A stretch of 64,000 nt of DNA from Methanobacterium_B sp963703015 (GCA_963703015.1 OY969779.1:2604001-2668000); one strand, 5' to 3'; positions 45,684-55,685 are shown, numbered from the stretch's first letter. A program made the numbers and translations. Notes: generated from the letters alone by a model not told the origin.

Positions 45684-46513
45684 AGTTCACCAGCCCTCCA
45701 CATCATAAATCTCCGCATGTTAAGACCTGTCCATATTATAAATCCTGCAATAATACCTTGAACTATTCCATGGTTCTTTTTGAAGTATATCTTCCTGTTC
45801 CTATGCATGTAGGGGTCGTTCACCCACTTACCTGGCTGTGAGGCACCTCCAATATGCACCACACTGTAACGTGGATCGTAGATAACTTCATAGCCCGCCT
45901 CATGAATTCTTTTACAGTAATCAACATCCTCAACATTGAAGAAGTAATCCTCATCAAGCATACCTACCTCATCTACGAGAGTCCTTCTAAACAACATGAA
46001 GGCACCCACAACGTTCCCAACATTGGCGGGTTCATCCCAGTTTTCAAGGTCAGGGTACCAGTCAAGATTTTTAAATTGGATGTACTCTGCAATTAAACCA
46101 CGAAGGGATGGAAGCCTTGCACAGGAAACCTGAAACTTACCATCGAGACCAACAAGTTTCGGTGACCAAACACCACATTTTTCATGCTTATCAAGGTAAT
46201 TTAATCCCCTATCAAGCGTTTCTGCATTAACAAATGCATCGTTGTTGAGTAACAGTATGTAATCTCCGGTAGCAATCTCCATACCCTGATTGTTAGCCCT
46301 TGAAAATCCTTGATTCTCCAGATTTTCAATTATGGTTACATCATCTCCCAACAAATTCTTAAGAGATTCAGCAGTTTCATTTGCACTGTTGTCAACCACC
46401 ACTACCTGTGTTTTAATACCAATGGGTTGGGCAGATTCTAACAAAGATTGCACTGATCTGGCAGTGAGTTCCGGGTCTTTGTAATTGAGAATAATTGCTG
46501 ATAACGTTAACAT
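45680..46513 (-). CDS. Family 2 glycosyltransferase (rhamnosyltransferase-like)
   Basis: About 277 residues: LSAIILNYKDPELTARSVQSLL, VVVDNSANETAESL, NLGFSRANN-like GFSRANNQGMEIATGDYILLLNNDAFV (DxD-equivalent NND), and FFNVEDVDYCKRIHEAGYEVIYDP (catalytic region). A C-terminal hydrophobic patch may bind the membrane. ATG 46513 preferred over a TTG six codons earlier, with GGAG upstream. Forms a pair with the next gene. Confidence 0.86.
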   Translation of the reverse strand: MLTLSAIILNYKDPELTARSVQSLLESAQPIGIKTQVVVVDNSANETAESLKNLLGDDVTIIENLENQGFSRANNQGMEIATGDYILLLNNDAFVNAETLDRGLNYLDKHEKCGVWSPKLVGLDGKFQVSCARLPSLRGLIAEYIQFKNLDWYPDLENWDEPANVGNVVGAFMLFRRTLVDEVGMLDEDYFFNVEDVDYCKRIHEAGYEVIYDPRYSVVHIGGASQPGKWVNDPYMHRNRKIYFKKNHGIVQGIIAGFIIWTGLNMRRFMMWRAGEL

Positions 46514-46821
46514 GATATTTTTAGTCTCCAAAAAAATTGTACATCTGGGCTTCCATCATAATACCATTAGAATTACTATCTATTATCTTAGTCAAGTCCA
46601 CAAATAAATAATTCTGTATCAAAGGGATCGTAGAGATCATGGGTATCAAAAGAAATCCATGGAAATTCATGGGAATATCAAAATATATTCTGTCCATTAC
46701 ATGGGCACAAACTCTAAACATTCTCTACCCAAGTTTTAATTTATTCGATTGTTGGAGTGATCCTTCAGCTCCATGAAAATAAACCAAAAACTAAAAAACT
46801 TGATTGATCATATGTGAAACC

Positions 46822-47826
46822 ATGGAACCTAAAGTTTCTATCATCCTTCTCAATTGGAATGGATGGGAAGATACCATCGAATGTCTGGAATCATTGTACC
46901 AGATAAACTACACCAACTACGACGTGATACTTGTTGATAACCATTCAGAAGATGGATCAATCAAAAGGATACGAGAATATCTAAATGGAGATCTCCCCAT
47001 AAGATCAGAGTTTTACGAGTACAAATCATCAAACAAACCAATTAAAGTCCTAGACAATGGTGAAAAACCAGAAACTGGTGATGGAAGTTTGATTCTGCTT
47101 AGAAATTCTGAAAACTTGGGATTTGCAGGTGGTAACAACGTGGGAATAGACTATGCCATGGCAAATTTAAACCCTGACTACGTGCTCCTTTTAAACAACG
47201 ATGCAGTGGTGGATAAAAATTTCCTCCATGAACTGGTAAAAACTGGTGAGTCCAAACCTGAAATAGGATTTATAGGTGCAAAAACTCTATTTTATGATAA
47301 GGAAGGTATCATACAAGAAGCAGGGGGAGGCATGATTGATTATCATCATGCCAAGGTTGAAGAAATAGGATACAACGAGGTTGATGATGGATCCCTTGAT
47401 AGCTACATCGAGCCAGATTACATTGGTGGTGCATGTGTACTTGTCAAAACAGAGGTCATTAAAAAAATTGGAGGCCTTGATCCCAACTACTTCATGTACT
47501 GGGAAGATGTGGACTGGTGCATAACAGGTTTAGAGGAAGGATATAACTCTGCATATCAATATAAAGCAGTTATAAGACATAAATATGGTTCATCAAGCCA
47601 AAACACATTTAAAATGTACTACTTAAACAGGAACAGACTTTACTTCATGAAGAAACATACCAGGGGCATGAAATATTTGAAGTTTCTAAGTTACTTCGTA
47701 CCATTCATCCTCTTTGAAACAACTTATCAGTTGATAAGAAAATCTGATTCAAAAATGGCCCGGGCACATTTTTACGCCATGTTAGACGGTTTTAGACTGG
47801 CAAAAAATCCAATCAAAAGGTTTTAA
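46822..47826 (+). CDS. Family 2 glycosyltransferase
   Basis: About 334 residues: VSIILLNWNGWEDTIECLESLYQINY, VILVDNHSEDGS, LLRNSENLGFAGGNNVGIDYA, YVLLLNNDAVVDKNFL, GGACVLVKTEVI and FMYWEDVDWCITGLEEGY. Between ~55 and ~85 is an insert (KSSNKPIKVLDNGEKPETGDGS) that is also found in the paralogue at 50643. A C-terminal hydrophobic stretch (~295-310) may anchor it. No clear ribosome site. Confidence 0.86.
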   Translation: MEPKVSIILLNWNGWEDTIECLESLYQINYTNYDVILVDNHSEDGSIKRIREYLNGDLPIRSEFYEYKSSNKPIKVLDNGEKPETGDGSLILLRNSENLGFAGGNNVGIDYAMANLNPDYVLLLNNDAVVDKNFLHELVKTGESKPEIGFIGAKTLFYDKEGIIQEAGGGMIDYHHAKVEEIGYNEVDDGSLDSYIEPDYIGGACVLVKTEVIKKIGGLDPNYFMYWEDVDWCITGLEEGYNSAYQYKAVIRHKYGSSSQNTFKMYYLNRNRLYFMKKHTRGMKYLKFLSYFVPFILFETTYQLIRKSDSKMARAHFYAMLDGFRLAKNPIKRF

Positions 47827-47993
47827 ACCACCAGTCTACAAAGGGATTAGTAAAGCTTGACAAGGGCTACAGGAACTAACAGATTTTAATAAAGAAACAG
47901 GCCAATAAATAGTTAATTAACCATTTTAATCCATTATTTAGTGTGTTAACTTTAGAGATTATAGTTTAAATTCAATATTTAAGGAGTTTTGAG

Positions 47994-49203
47994 ATGAAAA
48001 TTGCAGTATTTCATAATTTGCCAAGTGGAGGTGCTAAAAGAGCCCTCTACGGAACCATAGCTTATCTTATTCATAAAGGTCACAGTGTTGAGGCATACCT
48101 GCCTTCAACAGCAAATGAAGATTTTTTACCACTAAAAGAACTGGTTGATGAAGTGCACCTACACCAGGTTAAGAATACCGTTGGGGGTTGGTTGTACTCT
48201 ACATTTAAATACGTTCCACCCTTCATTAAAACCATTTCACTCAGGGATCTTGAAGCTACACAGAGGGAAATTGCAGGAATCATCAATGATTCGGATCATG
48301 ATGTGGTGCTCTGTGAACAGGACCAGTACACATTGTCACCATTTTTCCTCAAGTACATAAAAAAACCAACTGTGTACTACTGCCAGCAACCAACCAGGGA
48401 CGAAGCCATCCTCAAAAAATTGGAAAAAATGGTTGAAAACCAACCCAACAAGATAAAGGGAGCAGTATTCAACTACTCAGACAATAAAGATTCTCAAAAT
48501 TGACATAGAAAATGCCCAGCATGCCAAGTACATACTCGCAAACTCATACTTCTCAAGAGAATCTATACTCAAGGGTTACGGACTCAACTCCTACGTATCC
48601 TACCTAGGAATAGATACCAACATATTTAAAAGGACTAACATTCCAGATGAAGACCATGTACTCTCAGTTGGTACAATAACACCAACCAAGGGATACGATT
48701 TTTTAATAGAATCCTTGAGTCTCATAAAACCAGAATCAAGACCTAAACTTATCATAGCAGCCAATCACTCAGTTCGACAATGGAAAAACTACATAGTGGA
48801 ACTTGCAAAGAAACTGGATGTTAACCTGGAAATTATGGACATGGTGGATGATGAGAAACTGGTGGAGCTCTACAACACATCCAAACTCGTGCTCTATGCA
48901 CCATACCTCGAACCGTTTGGACTGGTTCCAATAGAAGCAATGGGATGTGGAACACCAGTAATAGGAGTTAAGGAAGGTGGAGTCCGCGAAACTGTGATTG
49001 AAAACCAAACAGGAATGCTGGTTGAACGAGACCCACAAAAATTTGCAGATGCCATAACACAAACCTTAAACAACCGAACCAAACTCCATGATATGGGAAG
49101 AAATGGCATAAACGAAGTAGAAAGATTCTGGACACTGGAACATGCAGGTGAAAGAATAGAAAAACACTTGGAAAATGCCATTAAAACACAGAAACCAAAC
49201 TAA
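47994..49203 (+). pseudogene. Family 4 glycosyltransferase interrupted by a +1 frameshift
   Basis: The N-terminal part (MKIAVFHNLPSGGAKRALYG...) runs from 47994 in one frame to a TGA at 48501-48503. The C-terminal part continues in the next frame from about 48482 (KIDIENAQHAKYILANS, TPTKGYDFLIESL, EPFGLVPIEAMGCGTPVIG, the donor-binding E-x7-E) to 49203. Dropping one base near 48480 gives a full-length ~402-residue GT4 protein. There is no homopolymer at the site. Either a recent mutation or a sequence error. The ribosome site AAGGAG is intact. Confidence 0.8.
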
Positions 49204-49222
49204 AGTTAAGGATGACAAAAAA

Positions 49223-49969
49223 ATGATCTCCATAGTATGCACATGCAACAACAAAACAGTGCTGGACAACTACCTGCTTAAGGGACTTAAAAACCAAACT
49301 GAACCCTATGAACTCATAGTGGTAGAGGACAGTAAAACAGATTTTAAATCAGCAGCCCAAGCACTGAATTATGGGGGAGAAAAAGCCACTGGAGAGTACA
49401 TAATATTCGCACATCAAGATGTACTCATGGAATCCGACAGTTGGCTTGCTGACCTTAAAAAACTGTTACCTGAACTTCAAAACCTGGGAGCCGCAGGAAT
49501 AGCAGGTAAATCCTGTGAAAACCCCGAGGTCATTACCAATGTGAAACATGGAGACCAACCACACTTAGCAGGTAAAGAAATAGATAAACCAGTTAAAGTT
49601 CAAACCCTTGATGAATGTCTCATGGTAGTTCCAAGAAAGGTTTTTAACGATAGAAAATTTGATGAATCCACCTGTGATGGCTGGCATCTCTACGGTGTAG
49701 ATTACTGTCTCATGATGGATGAAATGGGATTAGATGTCTATGTCCTTCCACTACCAATCATCCATAAATCTTCAGGAGATCCATTTGCAGACGAATACTA
49801 CGTAACCCTGGGGAAACTGTTTAAAAAGTATAAAAAGAATTACAGTACAATACACACCACAGTATCAAATTGGAACACCCGGTACCCTGTAACTCTGGAA
49901 AAAAGAAGGTTCTGGCTCACAAACAAAATATACTCCGGAGCCAAAAACAGGATAAAAGCCCTTTTTTAA
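49223..49969 (+). CDS. GT-A-fold glycosyltransferase-like protein
   Basis: About 248 residues: ISIVCTCNNKTVLDNYLLKGL, ELIVVEDSKTDFKSAAQALNYG, IIFAHQDVLMESDSWL (HQD in place of DxD) and LYGVDYCLMMDEMG. It matches the GT2-like proteins that glycosylate or elongate surface polymers. ATG at 49223 follows AAGGATGAC; an earlier ATG would overlap the GT4 gene. It closes the glycosyltransferase group before the small membrane protein. Confidence 0.8.
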   Translation: MISIVCTCNNKTVLDNYLLKGLKNQTEPYELIVVEDSKTDFKSAAQALNYGGEKATGEYIIFAHQDVLMESDSWLADLKKLLPELQNLGAAGIAGKSCENPEVITNVKHGDQPHLAGKEIDKPVKVQTLDECLMVVPRKVFNDRKFDESTCDGWHLYGVDYCLMMDEMGLDVYVLPLPIIHKSSGDPFADEYYVTLGKLFKKYKKNYSTIHTTVSNWNTRYPVTLEKRRFWLTNKIYSGAKNRIKALF

Positions 49970-50036
49970 AAAATTTGTGAAAATAAACTTTCAGTTCGTT
50001 TCAAATATTGATATAATGTATTGTGGGGGTTAAATA

Positions 50037-50396
50037 ATTAAAAAGCAGGGAAAATGGACGTCTATAATAATTGGTCTTATTTTAATAAGCACAGTAATAT
50101 TTGTAATACCAGACACCGGTCCATTTAACAGTTCTTACTGGGCACTGCTACTGTTTGCTTTGGGAGGGTTTATTGCAACTTACATCTCGATTTCAAATGA
50201 GCTGAAAATATCGGTGTATCTTGGTATACTGTTTGCATTGGGTTACATTCCAGCTATTTTAATCCATAAACACAACACATTTAATTTTGCTATAATAATT
50301 ATTTCAGCACTATTTTTAAGTGTTGTTGGTGGTTTAATAGCAAATCAAATCAGGTTACGTTATGATGAAGTTGAACTAGAGGAAATAATGGAGTAG
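50037..50396 (+). CDS. Small membrane protein (DUF5518-like), apparent ATT start
   Basis: From an ATT at 50037 the frame gives 119 residues starting xKKQGKWTSIIIGLILISTVIF, which is a normal positive-then-hydrophobic membrane N-terminus. It is preceded by GGGGGT with six to seven bases between. No ATG, GTG or TTG lies in frame before the TTG at 50160, and that start would lose the first membrane segment. Four hydrophobic segments in all, with a charged tail (RLRYDEVELEEIME). Glycine-rich GGFIA and GGLIAN motifs resemble DUF5518. Function unknown. Confidence 0.6.
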   Translation: MKKQGKWTSIIIGLILISTVIFVIPDTGPFNSSYWALLLFALGGFIATYISISNELKISVYLGILFALGYIPAILIHKHNTFNFAIIIISALFLSVVGGLIANQIRLRYDEVELEEIME

Positions 50397-50642
50397 CTGA
50401 CCCACAATTTAATATAATGAAAAATGGAATATTCTAAAATAAAATTCTTTAAATGACTAATGAAAAGCCCATAAAAAAAATGAAGACCCTAAAACTTTTT
50501 TAAAAAAAAAATCTGAAAAAAAGTGAAAGGATTGTTACCATTAGTGCCACTATTTATATGTATAAAATCCACGAAGAAATAATTAATAATTCCTGAGCTT
50601 GGTTAATCCAAGAATATTAAATTCTAAATTTCAATGATAACC

Positions 50643-51602
50643 ATGAATCCTAAAGTTAAAATTATAATACTCAACTGGAATGGTTGGGAAGATACAATAG
50701 AATGTTTAGAATCTTTGTATCAAATAGATTATCCAAATTTTGATGTGCTCTTAGTAGACAACGACTCCAAGGATGAATCAATCACCAAGATCCACAAGTA
50801 TCTAGATGGGAAGTTCAAGGTAGAATCAAAATTTGTAAACTACAATCCTGATAACAAACCCATCAAATATCTGGAATACTCTGAAGACAGATACAACCAG
50901 CTTGACACCTCAGAAGCAGTGGATGCTAAAAATCTTTACATCCTCAAAAATAATGAGAACTACGGATTTGCAGAGGGAAACAACATAGCAATAAAAATTG
51001 CACTTCAATCCAACCCCGACTACATAATGCTTCTAAACAACGACACAGTGGTTGAACACGACTTTTTAAACAAACTCGTGGATGTTGCAGAGGAAGATGA
51101 TAAAGTAGGGGTGGTGGGTCCTGTCATATACTACTACGACTACGAGGGAAGAACAGATGTTCCATCCAATATCTGCGGAGTCGTGAACATCAAACACTAC
51201 CCAGGCTACTACGATATGGTGGACAAAGACCCAACTGTGAAACCAGGTAATGTTGAGTGTGACTGGGTTTCAGGTGCTGCCATGATGATCAAAACCAGGG
51301 AAGTTCCAATCAAGTACTTAAACAATCAGCTCTTCTTTGGAAACGAAGACATAGACATGTGCATCAACCTCAAAAAAATGGGTTACAAAATAGTTAACGT
51401 GCACAGTTCAAGAATATGGCATAAAGAAGGAGTATCAAGAAAGAAGAGAAGTTCTGCCGTGATTAAGAAGGTGAAAATGGAGATAGAAGTGAACCTCAAG
51501 TTTTTAAAGCTCCACAACAAACACTACTACTGGTACCTACCAATTTACCTTGTACAAGTGGCAATTCTATACCTAGGAGTACTCCTTGGTAAATTACGTT
51601 AA
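50643..51602 (+). CDS. Family 2 glycosyltransferase, paralogue of the gene at 46822
   Basis: About 319 residues: VKIIILNWNGWEDTIECLESLYQIDYPNFDVLLVDNDS, YILKNNENYGFAEGNNIAIKIA, YIMLLNNDTVVEHDFLNKL, VSGAAMMIKTRE and FFGNEDIDMCINLKKMGY. The same linker type (NYNPDNKPIKYLEYSE) as in the 46822 copy marks them as duplicates. A hydrophobic C-terminus (~295-315). ATG 50643 chosen by comparison with the paralogue. Confidence 0.86.
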   Translation: MNPKVKIIILNWNGWEDTIECLESLYQIDYPNFDVLLVDNDSKDESITKIHKYLDGKFKVESKFVNYNPDNKPIKYLEYSEDRYNQLDTSEAVDAKNLYILKNNENYGFAEGNNIAIKIALQSNPDYIMLLNNDTVVEHDFLNKLVDVAEEDDKVGVVGPVIYYYDYEGRTDVPSNICGVVNIKHYPGYYDMVDKDPTVKPGNVECDWVSGAAMMIKTREVPIKYLNNQLFFGNEDIDMCINLKKMGYKIVNVHSSRIWHKEGVSRKKRSSAVIKKVKMEIEVNLKFLKLHNKHYYWYLPIYLVQVAILYLGVLLGKLR

Positions 51603-51690
51603 CCCACTAAACATTACCCTTAGGTAAAAGATCCATCAATAATGTAATTTGCTAAAAATTGGACTAAAAATATAAAAATAATATAAGAAT

Positions 51691-51987
51691 TTATAAGCTG
51701 TAAAAGTCTAAATTATCAGTAGTTTCTTCTTTTTCTTCCTTTTCAGGTGTTTTAACAGGTTCGATGATCTGTTTTTTTAGTAGTACCTTATCACCAATGC
51801 TTTCAATGCTGTCGTAGGATAATATTTGATGTTCGGACATTCCGAGAGTATCTTTAAACCCTCCACTACTTACTTCTATGTTTATTACTTTTTTGCTCTC
51901 AGTATCCCATTCAATGTTCTTTACTTTCCCTAGAACGTTACCTTTTTGGTCTATCACTTCTTTATTAACCATTTCATTGAATTTCAT
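51691..51987 (-). CDS. PRC-barrel domain protein with acidic tail
   Basis: A 98-residue protein: PRC-barrel at ~1-75 (KFNEMVNKEVIDQKGNVLGKVKNIEWDTESKKVINIEV, SIESIGDKVLLKK) and a Glu-rich tail (KTPEKEEKEETTDNLDFYSL). GGAGG precedes the ATG. Paralogue of the gene at 35707. Such proteins are implicated in archaeal cell division or RNA metabolism. The tail could be a partner-binding segment. Confidence 0.84.
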   Translation of the reverse strand: MKFNEMVNKEVIDQKGNVLGKVKNIEWDTESKKVINIEVSSGGFKDTLGMSEHQILSYDSIESIGDKVLLKKQIIEPVKTPEKEEKEETTDNLDFYSL

Positions 51988-52147
51988 ATTTTTGTTCCTC
52001 CATAATCAATAATACTAAAAACTAAGCCCTTAAAATCTATTGCACTTAGATACATCTTAATACAACCATAATATTATTTGTTGTTTTGATGATTTATAGT
52101 TTTTTTTGTAAATGGTCCATCTAAAAACATTTGAAAGTTGACAGAAA

Positions 52148-52158
52148 CTATATATACA
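52148..52158 (+). promoter_or_regulatory. TATA box of the second padR gene
   Basis: CTATATATACA about 65-75 bases before the padR ATG, followed by GTCGTACAGTATAGTTTGTGATAC with partial dyad symmetry that could be the PadR site. The TATA core matches that of the first padR gene. Confidence 0.4.
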
Positions 52159-52221
52159 TTGTGTCGTACAGTATAGTTTGTGATACAAATATGTGTACTA
52201 AATTATAATGTGGGGTTGACC

Positions 52222-52581
52222 ATGAAGAAAGTCTTTGGAAAATTTGAAATAGAAATGAGGCGAGGTGTAATGCAGTTAGCTGTAATATGCCTCCTTGATA
52301 AAGAGAAATATGGCTATGAAATAATCAAACACCTCAATGAAACAGGATTAAAGGTTGAAGAAGGCACTTTATACCCACTTCTCAGACGTCTTGAAGGAGA
52401 TGAATTACTAAGCAGCCGCTGGGAAACTGGTGGGCCTAGACCCCGAAAATATTACGTTATAACAGAACTTGGTAATGAAATAAGGTTGAACTGGTTAAAC
52501 ACATTCAAAACACTCGTTGACACAATAACACAACTTGAAGCCAATATTCAAGAGAAAGGAGCGTTAGAAAATGCAGAGTGA
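52222..52581 (+). CDS. PadR family transcriptional regulator
   Basis: About 119 residues: EIEMRRGVMQLAVICLLDKEKYGYEIIKHL, VEEGTLYPLLRRLEGDELL, GGPRPRKYYVITELG. ATG 52222 matches the family length; the frame is open 14 codons further upstream without support. It overlaps the HAAS gene by 11 bases and heads a module ending in an ABC-2 exporter, which it probably controls. Confidence 0.87.
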   Translation: MKKVFGKFEIEMRRGVMQLAVICLLDKEKYGYEIIKHLNETGLKVEEGTLYPLLRRLEGDELLSSRWETGGPRPRKYYVITELGNEIRLNWLNTFKTLVDTITQLEANIQEKGALENAE

Positions 52582-53008
52582 TCCTATTGAAAAATATATT
52601 AACAAGGTAACCAGAGACATGGGCACAAAACAACGAGAAGAAGTTGCTCTTGAGTTAAAGGCACATATTCTGGACAGTGCAGATGCTCTGGCAGAGGAAA
52701 AGAATGTTGAAGTGGACGATACAATAATTCAAGAAACTATCATGAGAATGGGACCTGCAGAAGATATAGCTGCCATGTATCCCAAGGAAAAGGCAGGAAG
52801 AGATAATATAATTGATGGATTAAAATCTCTAGCCAAATTTTCGGTTTTCTTTGTTGTAACTGCCAGTATAATAGGAATTGTACTCCAGCTCATCTTTAAA
52901 GACGTATCATTATATCCATTTATTGTTGTGTCATTCGTAGTTTACGTGGTTGTAATGGTACTGCACTTTGTTAGGCATAAATTCATCCCAAAACTGTTAA
53001 AAAACTAA
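52571..53008 (+). CDS. HAAS-type membrane protein, PadR partner
   Basis: A 145-residue protein with an N-terminal HAAS-like helical domain (IEKYINKVTRDMGTKQREEVALELKAHILDSADALA, MRMGPAEDIAAMYPKE, ~1-80) and two membrane segments (~92-137). Translationally coupled to padR. Compared with the 1465 copy it is shorter, with fewer membrane segments. Confidence 0.78.
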   Translation: MQSDPIEKYINKVTRDMGTKQREEVALELKAHILDSADALAEEKNVEVDDTIIQETIMRMGPAEDIAAMYPKEKAGRDNIIDGLKSLAKFSVFFVVTASIIGIVLQLIFKDVSLYPFIVVSFVVYVVVMVLHFVRHKFIPKLLKN

Positions 53009-53122
53009 TATTCAACAGCAAAGAACTTGATGTAAAAAAATTTGGTGATAATATGTATCATTTGAAAATATGGGATTAAAATTGTAATATTCATGTTAAT
53101 TAACTTATGAAGAGGTATTTAA

Positions 53123-54065
53123 ATGAATGAGTACGTAATGGAGGCCCAGGATCTCACCAAGAAGTTTGGTGATTTTTTGGCTGTGGATAAATTAAACTTG
53201 AAAATAAGAAAGGGAGAAGTTTTAGGTTTTTTAGGCCCCAATGGTGCTGGTAAAACAACATCAATCAATATGATGGTTGGTCTTCTCAGCCCTTCAAGTG
53301 GCAGGGTACTGGTAAACAATTCAGATGTTGAAGAAATGGACAAACAAACCATTGGTATATGTCCCCAGGAATTAGTTCTCTGGGAAAATCTGACTTGTAA
53401 GGAAAATTTGAAGCTCATAGGAGACATGTACACCGTACCCAAAGAAAAATTGGCCATCAGAATAGATAAACTCCTAAAGGATCTTCTACCTTACTGAAAA
53501 GGCAGATACTAGGGTTTCCAATTTAAGTGGTGGTATGAAGCGTCGTTTAAATCTGGCCATGGCAGTTATTCATGAACCTGAAATTGTGCTTTTGGATGAA
53601 CCATCTGAAGGATTAGATCCCCAGTCAAGAAGGGTGCTATGGAGTTACATCCGATCGCTCAGGGATGATGATCACAAAACAGTGATCCTCACAACTCATC
53701 TCATGGATGAAGCAGACAGGTTAAGCGACAGGGTAGCCATAATTGACCATGGGAATCTTCTTAAACTTGACACGCCTCAAAATCTCAAGAAAGAAATAGG
53801 AGAGGGAGATATTATTGAATTAACCATTCCAGATAAGGGCAATAAGAAATATGTGATGAACTACCTTGAAACCCTTGAAGACACAATATCTGTCCTTGAA
53901 GTGGATGGAAAAATAAATTTAAGGGCCTTCAATGCAGTGGGGAAACTGCCTAAAATAGTGGCAGAGCTTGAAAAATCTAATATCCAGATAGATGACCTAT
54001 CAGTCAGACAGAACACCCTCGAAGATGTTTTCATTGAACTCACAGGAACAGGACTCAGGGAGTGA
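53123..54065 (+). pseudogene. ABC-2 transporter ATP-binding protein with +1 frameshift
   Basis: The first part holds the Walker A GPNGAGKTTS (~36-45) and the Q-loop (CPQELVLWENL). It stops at TGA 53495-53497. In the next frame, from about 53490, the sequence resumes with the ABC signature LSGGMKRRLNLAMAV, Walker B EIVLLDEPSEGLDP and the H-loop TTHLMDEADR, to 54065. One base too many near 53484-53492 explains the break. Without it the protein would be ~313 residues, normal for CcmA/drug exporter ATPases. If the shift is real, transport by the permease downstream is lost. Confidence 0.82.
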
Positions 54066-54071
54066 ACAAAT

Positions 54072-55325
54072 ATGAAATTCATGAGTATAGCTTCAAAAGA
54101 TTTAAAAGAATTACTGAGGGATAGAAGGGGATTATTCTTTATATTACTCCTTCCAATATTCTTCATGCTCATTTTCAGCTTCGCATTTGGAACAATGGGC
54201 CAAAATAATCAACCAAACAGCATAGCAGTCGTAAATCTTGATACAGGAGTAACACTACCCAACGGAACAACTGTCAACTACGGTGACAACTTCACAGACA
54301 CCATGAAGGGTCTCAAGTACCAAGATACCGATGTCAACCTGTTCAATATCACAGAAACATCAGAAGCCAATGCAACTAACCTGGTGAAGCAGAGAAATGT
54401 GGATCTGGAATTGATCATACCTGCTGGTTTCTCCCAATCAATTCTTGACATGGAAAAATCTGTTCAAAGTGGTGGAGCTGGAGCCGCAACTCTAAACAGT
54501 TCAACAAACAATGTAACAAGTAAACTCATTATTCGTGGAGATAAAGGTTACAGTGGATTTGGAACTTCCCTTAGCATACTAACAGGTGCTGTTGGGTCTT
54601 ATCAAGATGGTGTTATAGGAGCTCTTGGAGGAGTAGAGCCGCAACAATTTATCCAGACCAGTGTTGAAGGTATTCCCGGAACTCAATCCTTCACAGCTTT
54701 CGATTACATAGCTCCTGGAATGATGGTGTTTGCAATTTTACTGCTTTCAACCAGTGTTGCAGCAATGTTGACCAAGGAAGTTGAGAGTGGAACATTAAGA
54801 AGGCTTAAACTTTCCAAGATGACTTCCTTTGATTACCTCTTCGGAGGGCTGTTACCATGGTCTCTTGTGGCAGGTGCACAGATCATCATACTTCTGGTGG
54901 TTGCCATATTGTTTGGATTCCATTGGCAGGGAGGTTTTAACAGCATTATATTAGCCGTAATAATCGGTATTGTTGGGGGTGTGGCATCCATATCCCTTGG
55001 TATGATCATAGCATCATTTGCAAAAAATCCTCCACAGGCAAGTCAGCTTGGAACACTGATAGCAGTGCCTGTGAGTTTCTTAGTTGGAGCTTTTTTCCAA
55101 CTGCCGCAGGTAGTTATTGGAACTTTCATGGGTCAGCCAGTCCAAATATACTCCATTCTACCGTGGTACCAGATTGCAACAGCACTTCGAACAGTTTTAA
55201 CCAATGGAGGAGGATGGAACAGCATAGTCTACAACTTGGCAGCAGCAGTAGCACTCACAGCCATATTATTTGTCATTGGAGTGTACCTGTTCTCAAAATC
55301 CAGACTAAAATCAGAAAAAACATGA
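54072..55325 (+). CDS. ABC-2 family permease
   Basis: A 417-residue protein with a membrane segment near ~25-45, a large outer domain (~50-215) with several N-x-S/T sites, then five membrane segments (~220-410). ABC-2 signature in LLSTSVAAMLTKEVESGTLRRLKLSKM (~225-251). Six bases after the ATPase gene. Exports drugs, lipids or glycan precursors in this family. Confidence 0.88.
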   Translation: MKFMSIASKDLKELLRDRRGLFFILLLPIFFMLIFSFAFGTMGQNNQPNSIAVVNLDTGVTLPNGTTVNYGDNFTDTMKGLKYQDTDVNLFNITETSEANATNLVKQRNVDLELIIPAGFSQSILDMEKSVQSGGAGAATLNSSTNNVTSKLIIRGDKGYSGFGTSLSILTGAVGSYQDGVIGALGGVEPQQFIQTSVEGIPGTQSFTAFDYIAPGMMVFAILLLSTSVAAMLTKEVESGTLRRLKLSKMTSFDYLFGGLLPWSLVAGAQIIILLVVAILFGFHWQGGFNSIILAVIIGIVGGVASISLGMIIASFAKNPPQASQLGTLIAVPVSFLVGAFFQLPQVVIGTFMGQPVQIYSILPWYQIATALRTVLTNGGGWNSIVYNLAAAVALTAILFVIGVYLFSKSRLKSEKT

Positions 55326-55685
55326 TGTAATAAATATTAAATTTGTGAATGGATGAAAACGAATCATCCATAACAACCTTTTTTTTTAATAGCAATTTTT
55401 TTAATAACAAGATCAACTCAATAAATTAACTCAATAAAAATAATTAAAATTACAAAATTCATTAAATAATTAGATTTCTTTTAATTGCACAACTATTAGA
55501 ATAGTATCTGAACCATATCATTATTACACCTGATACACAGAACACTTTGATGTGCTGAATAGGTTCTGTCATAAAACAAGGGCATCATTTATACATTCAA
55601 TAAAATTAACAGTTCGTCTATATGGGTTTATCCAATTAATAACTGTTCTTGTAAAATCAGTCAAGGTATTGATAAAAAAAAATAT
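55326..55685. other. Intergenic stretch between convergent genes
   Basis: About 360 A+T-rich bases between the ends of the ABC permease and a glycosyltransferase gene. It contains T-runs near 55380 and 55674-55681 that could end both transcripts. A frame with RFCHKTRASFIH is open here on the plus strand but overlaps the glycosyltransferase and has no ribosome site. Confidence 0.45.
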
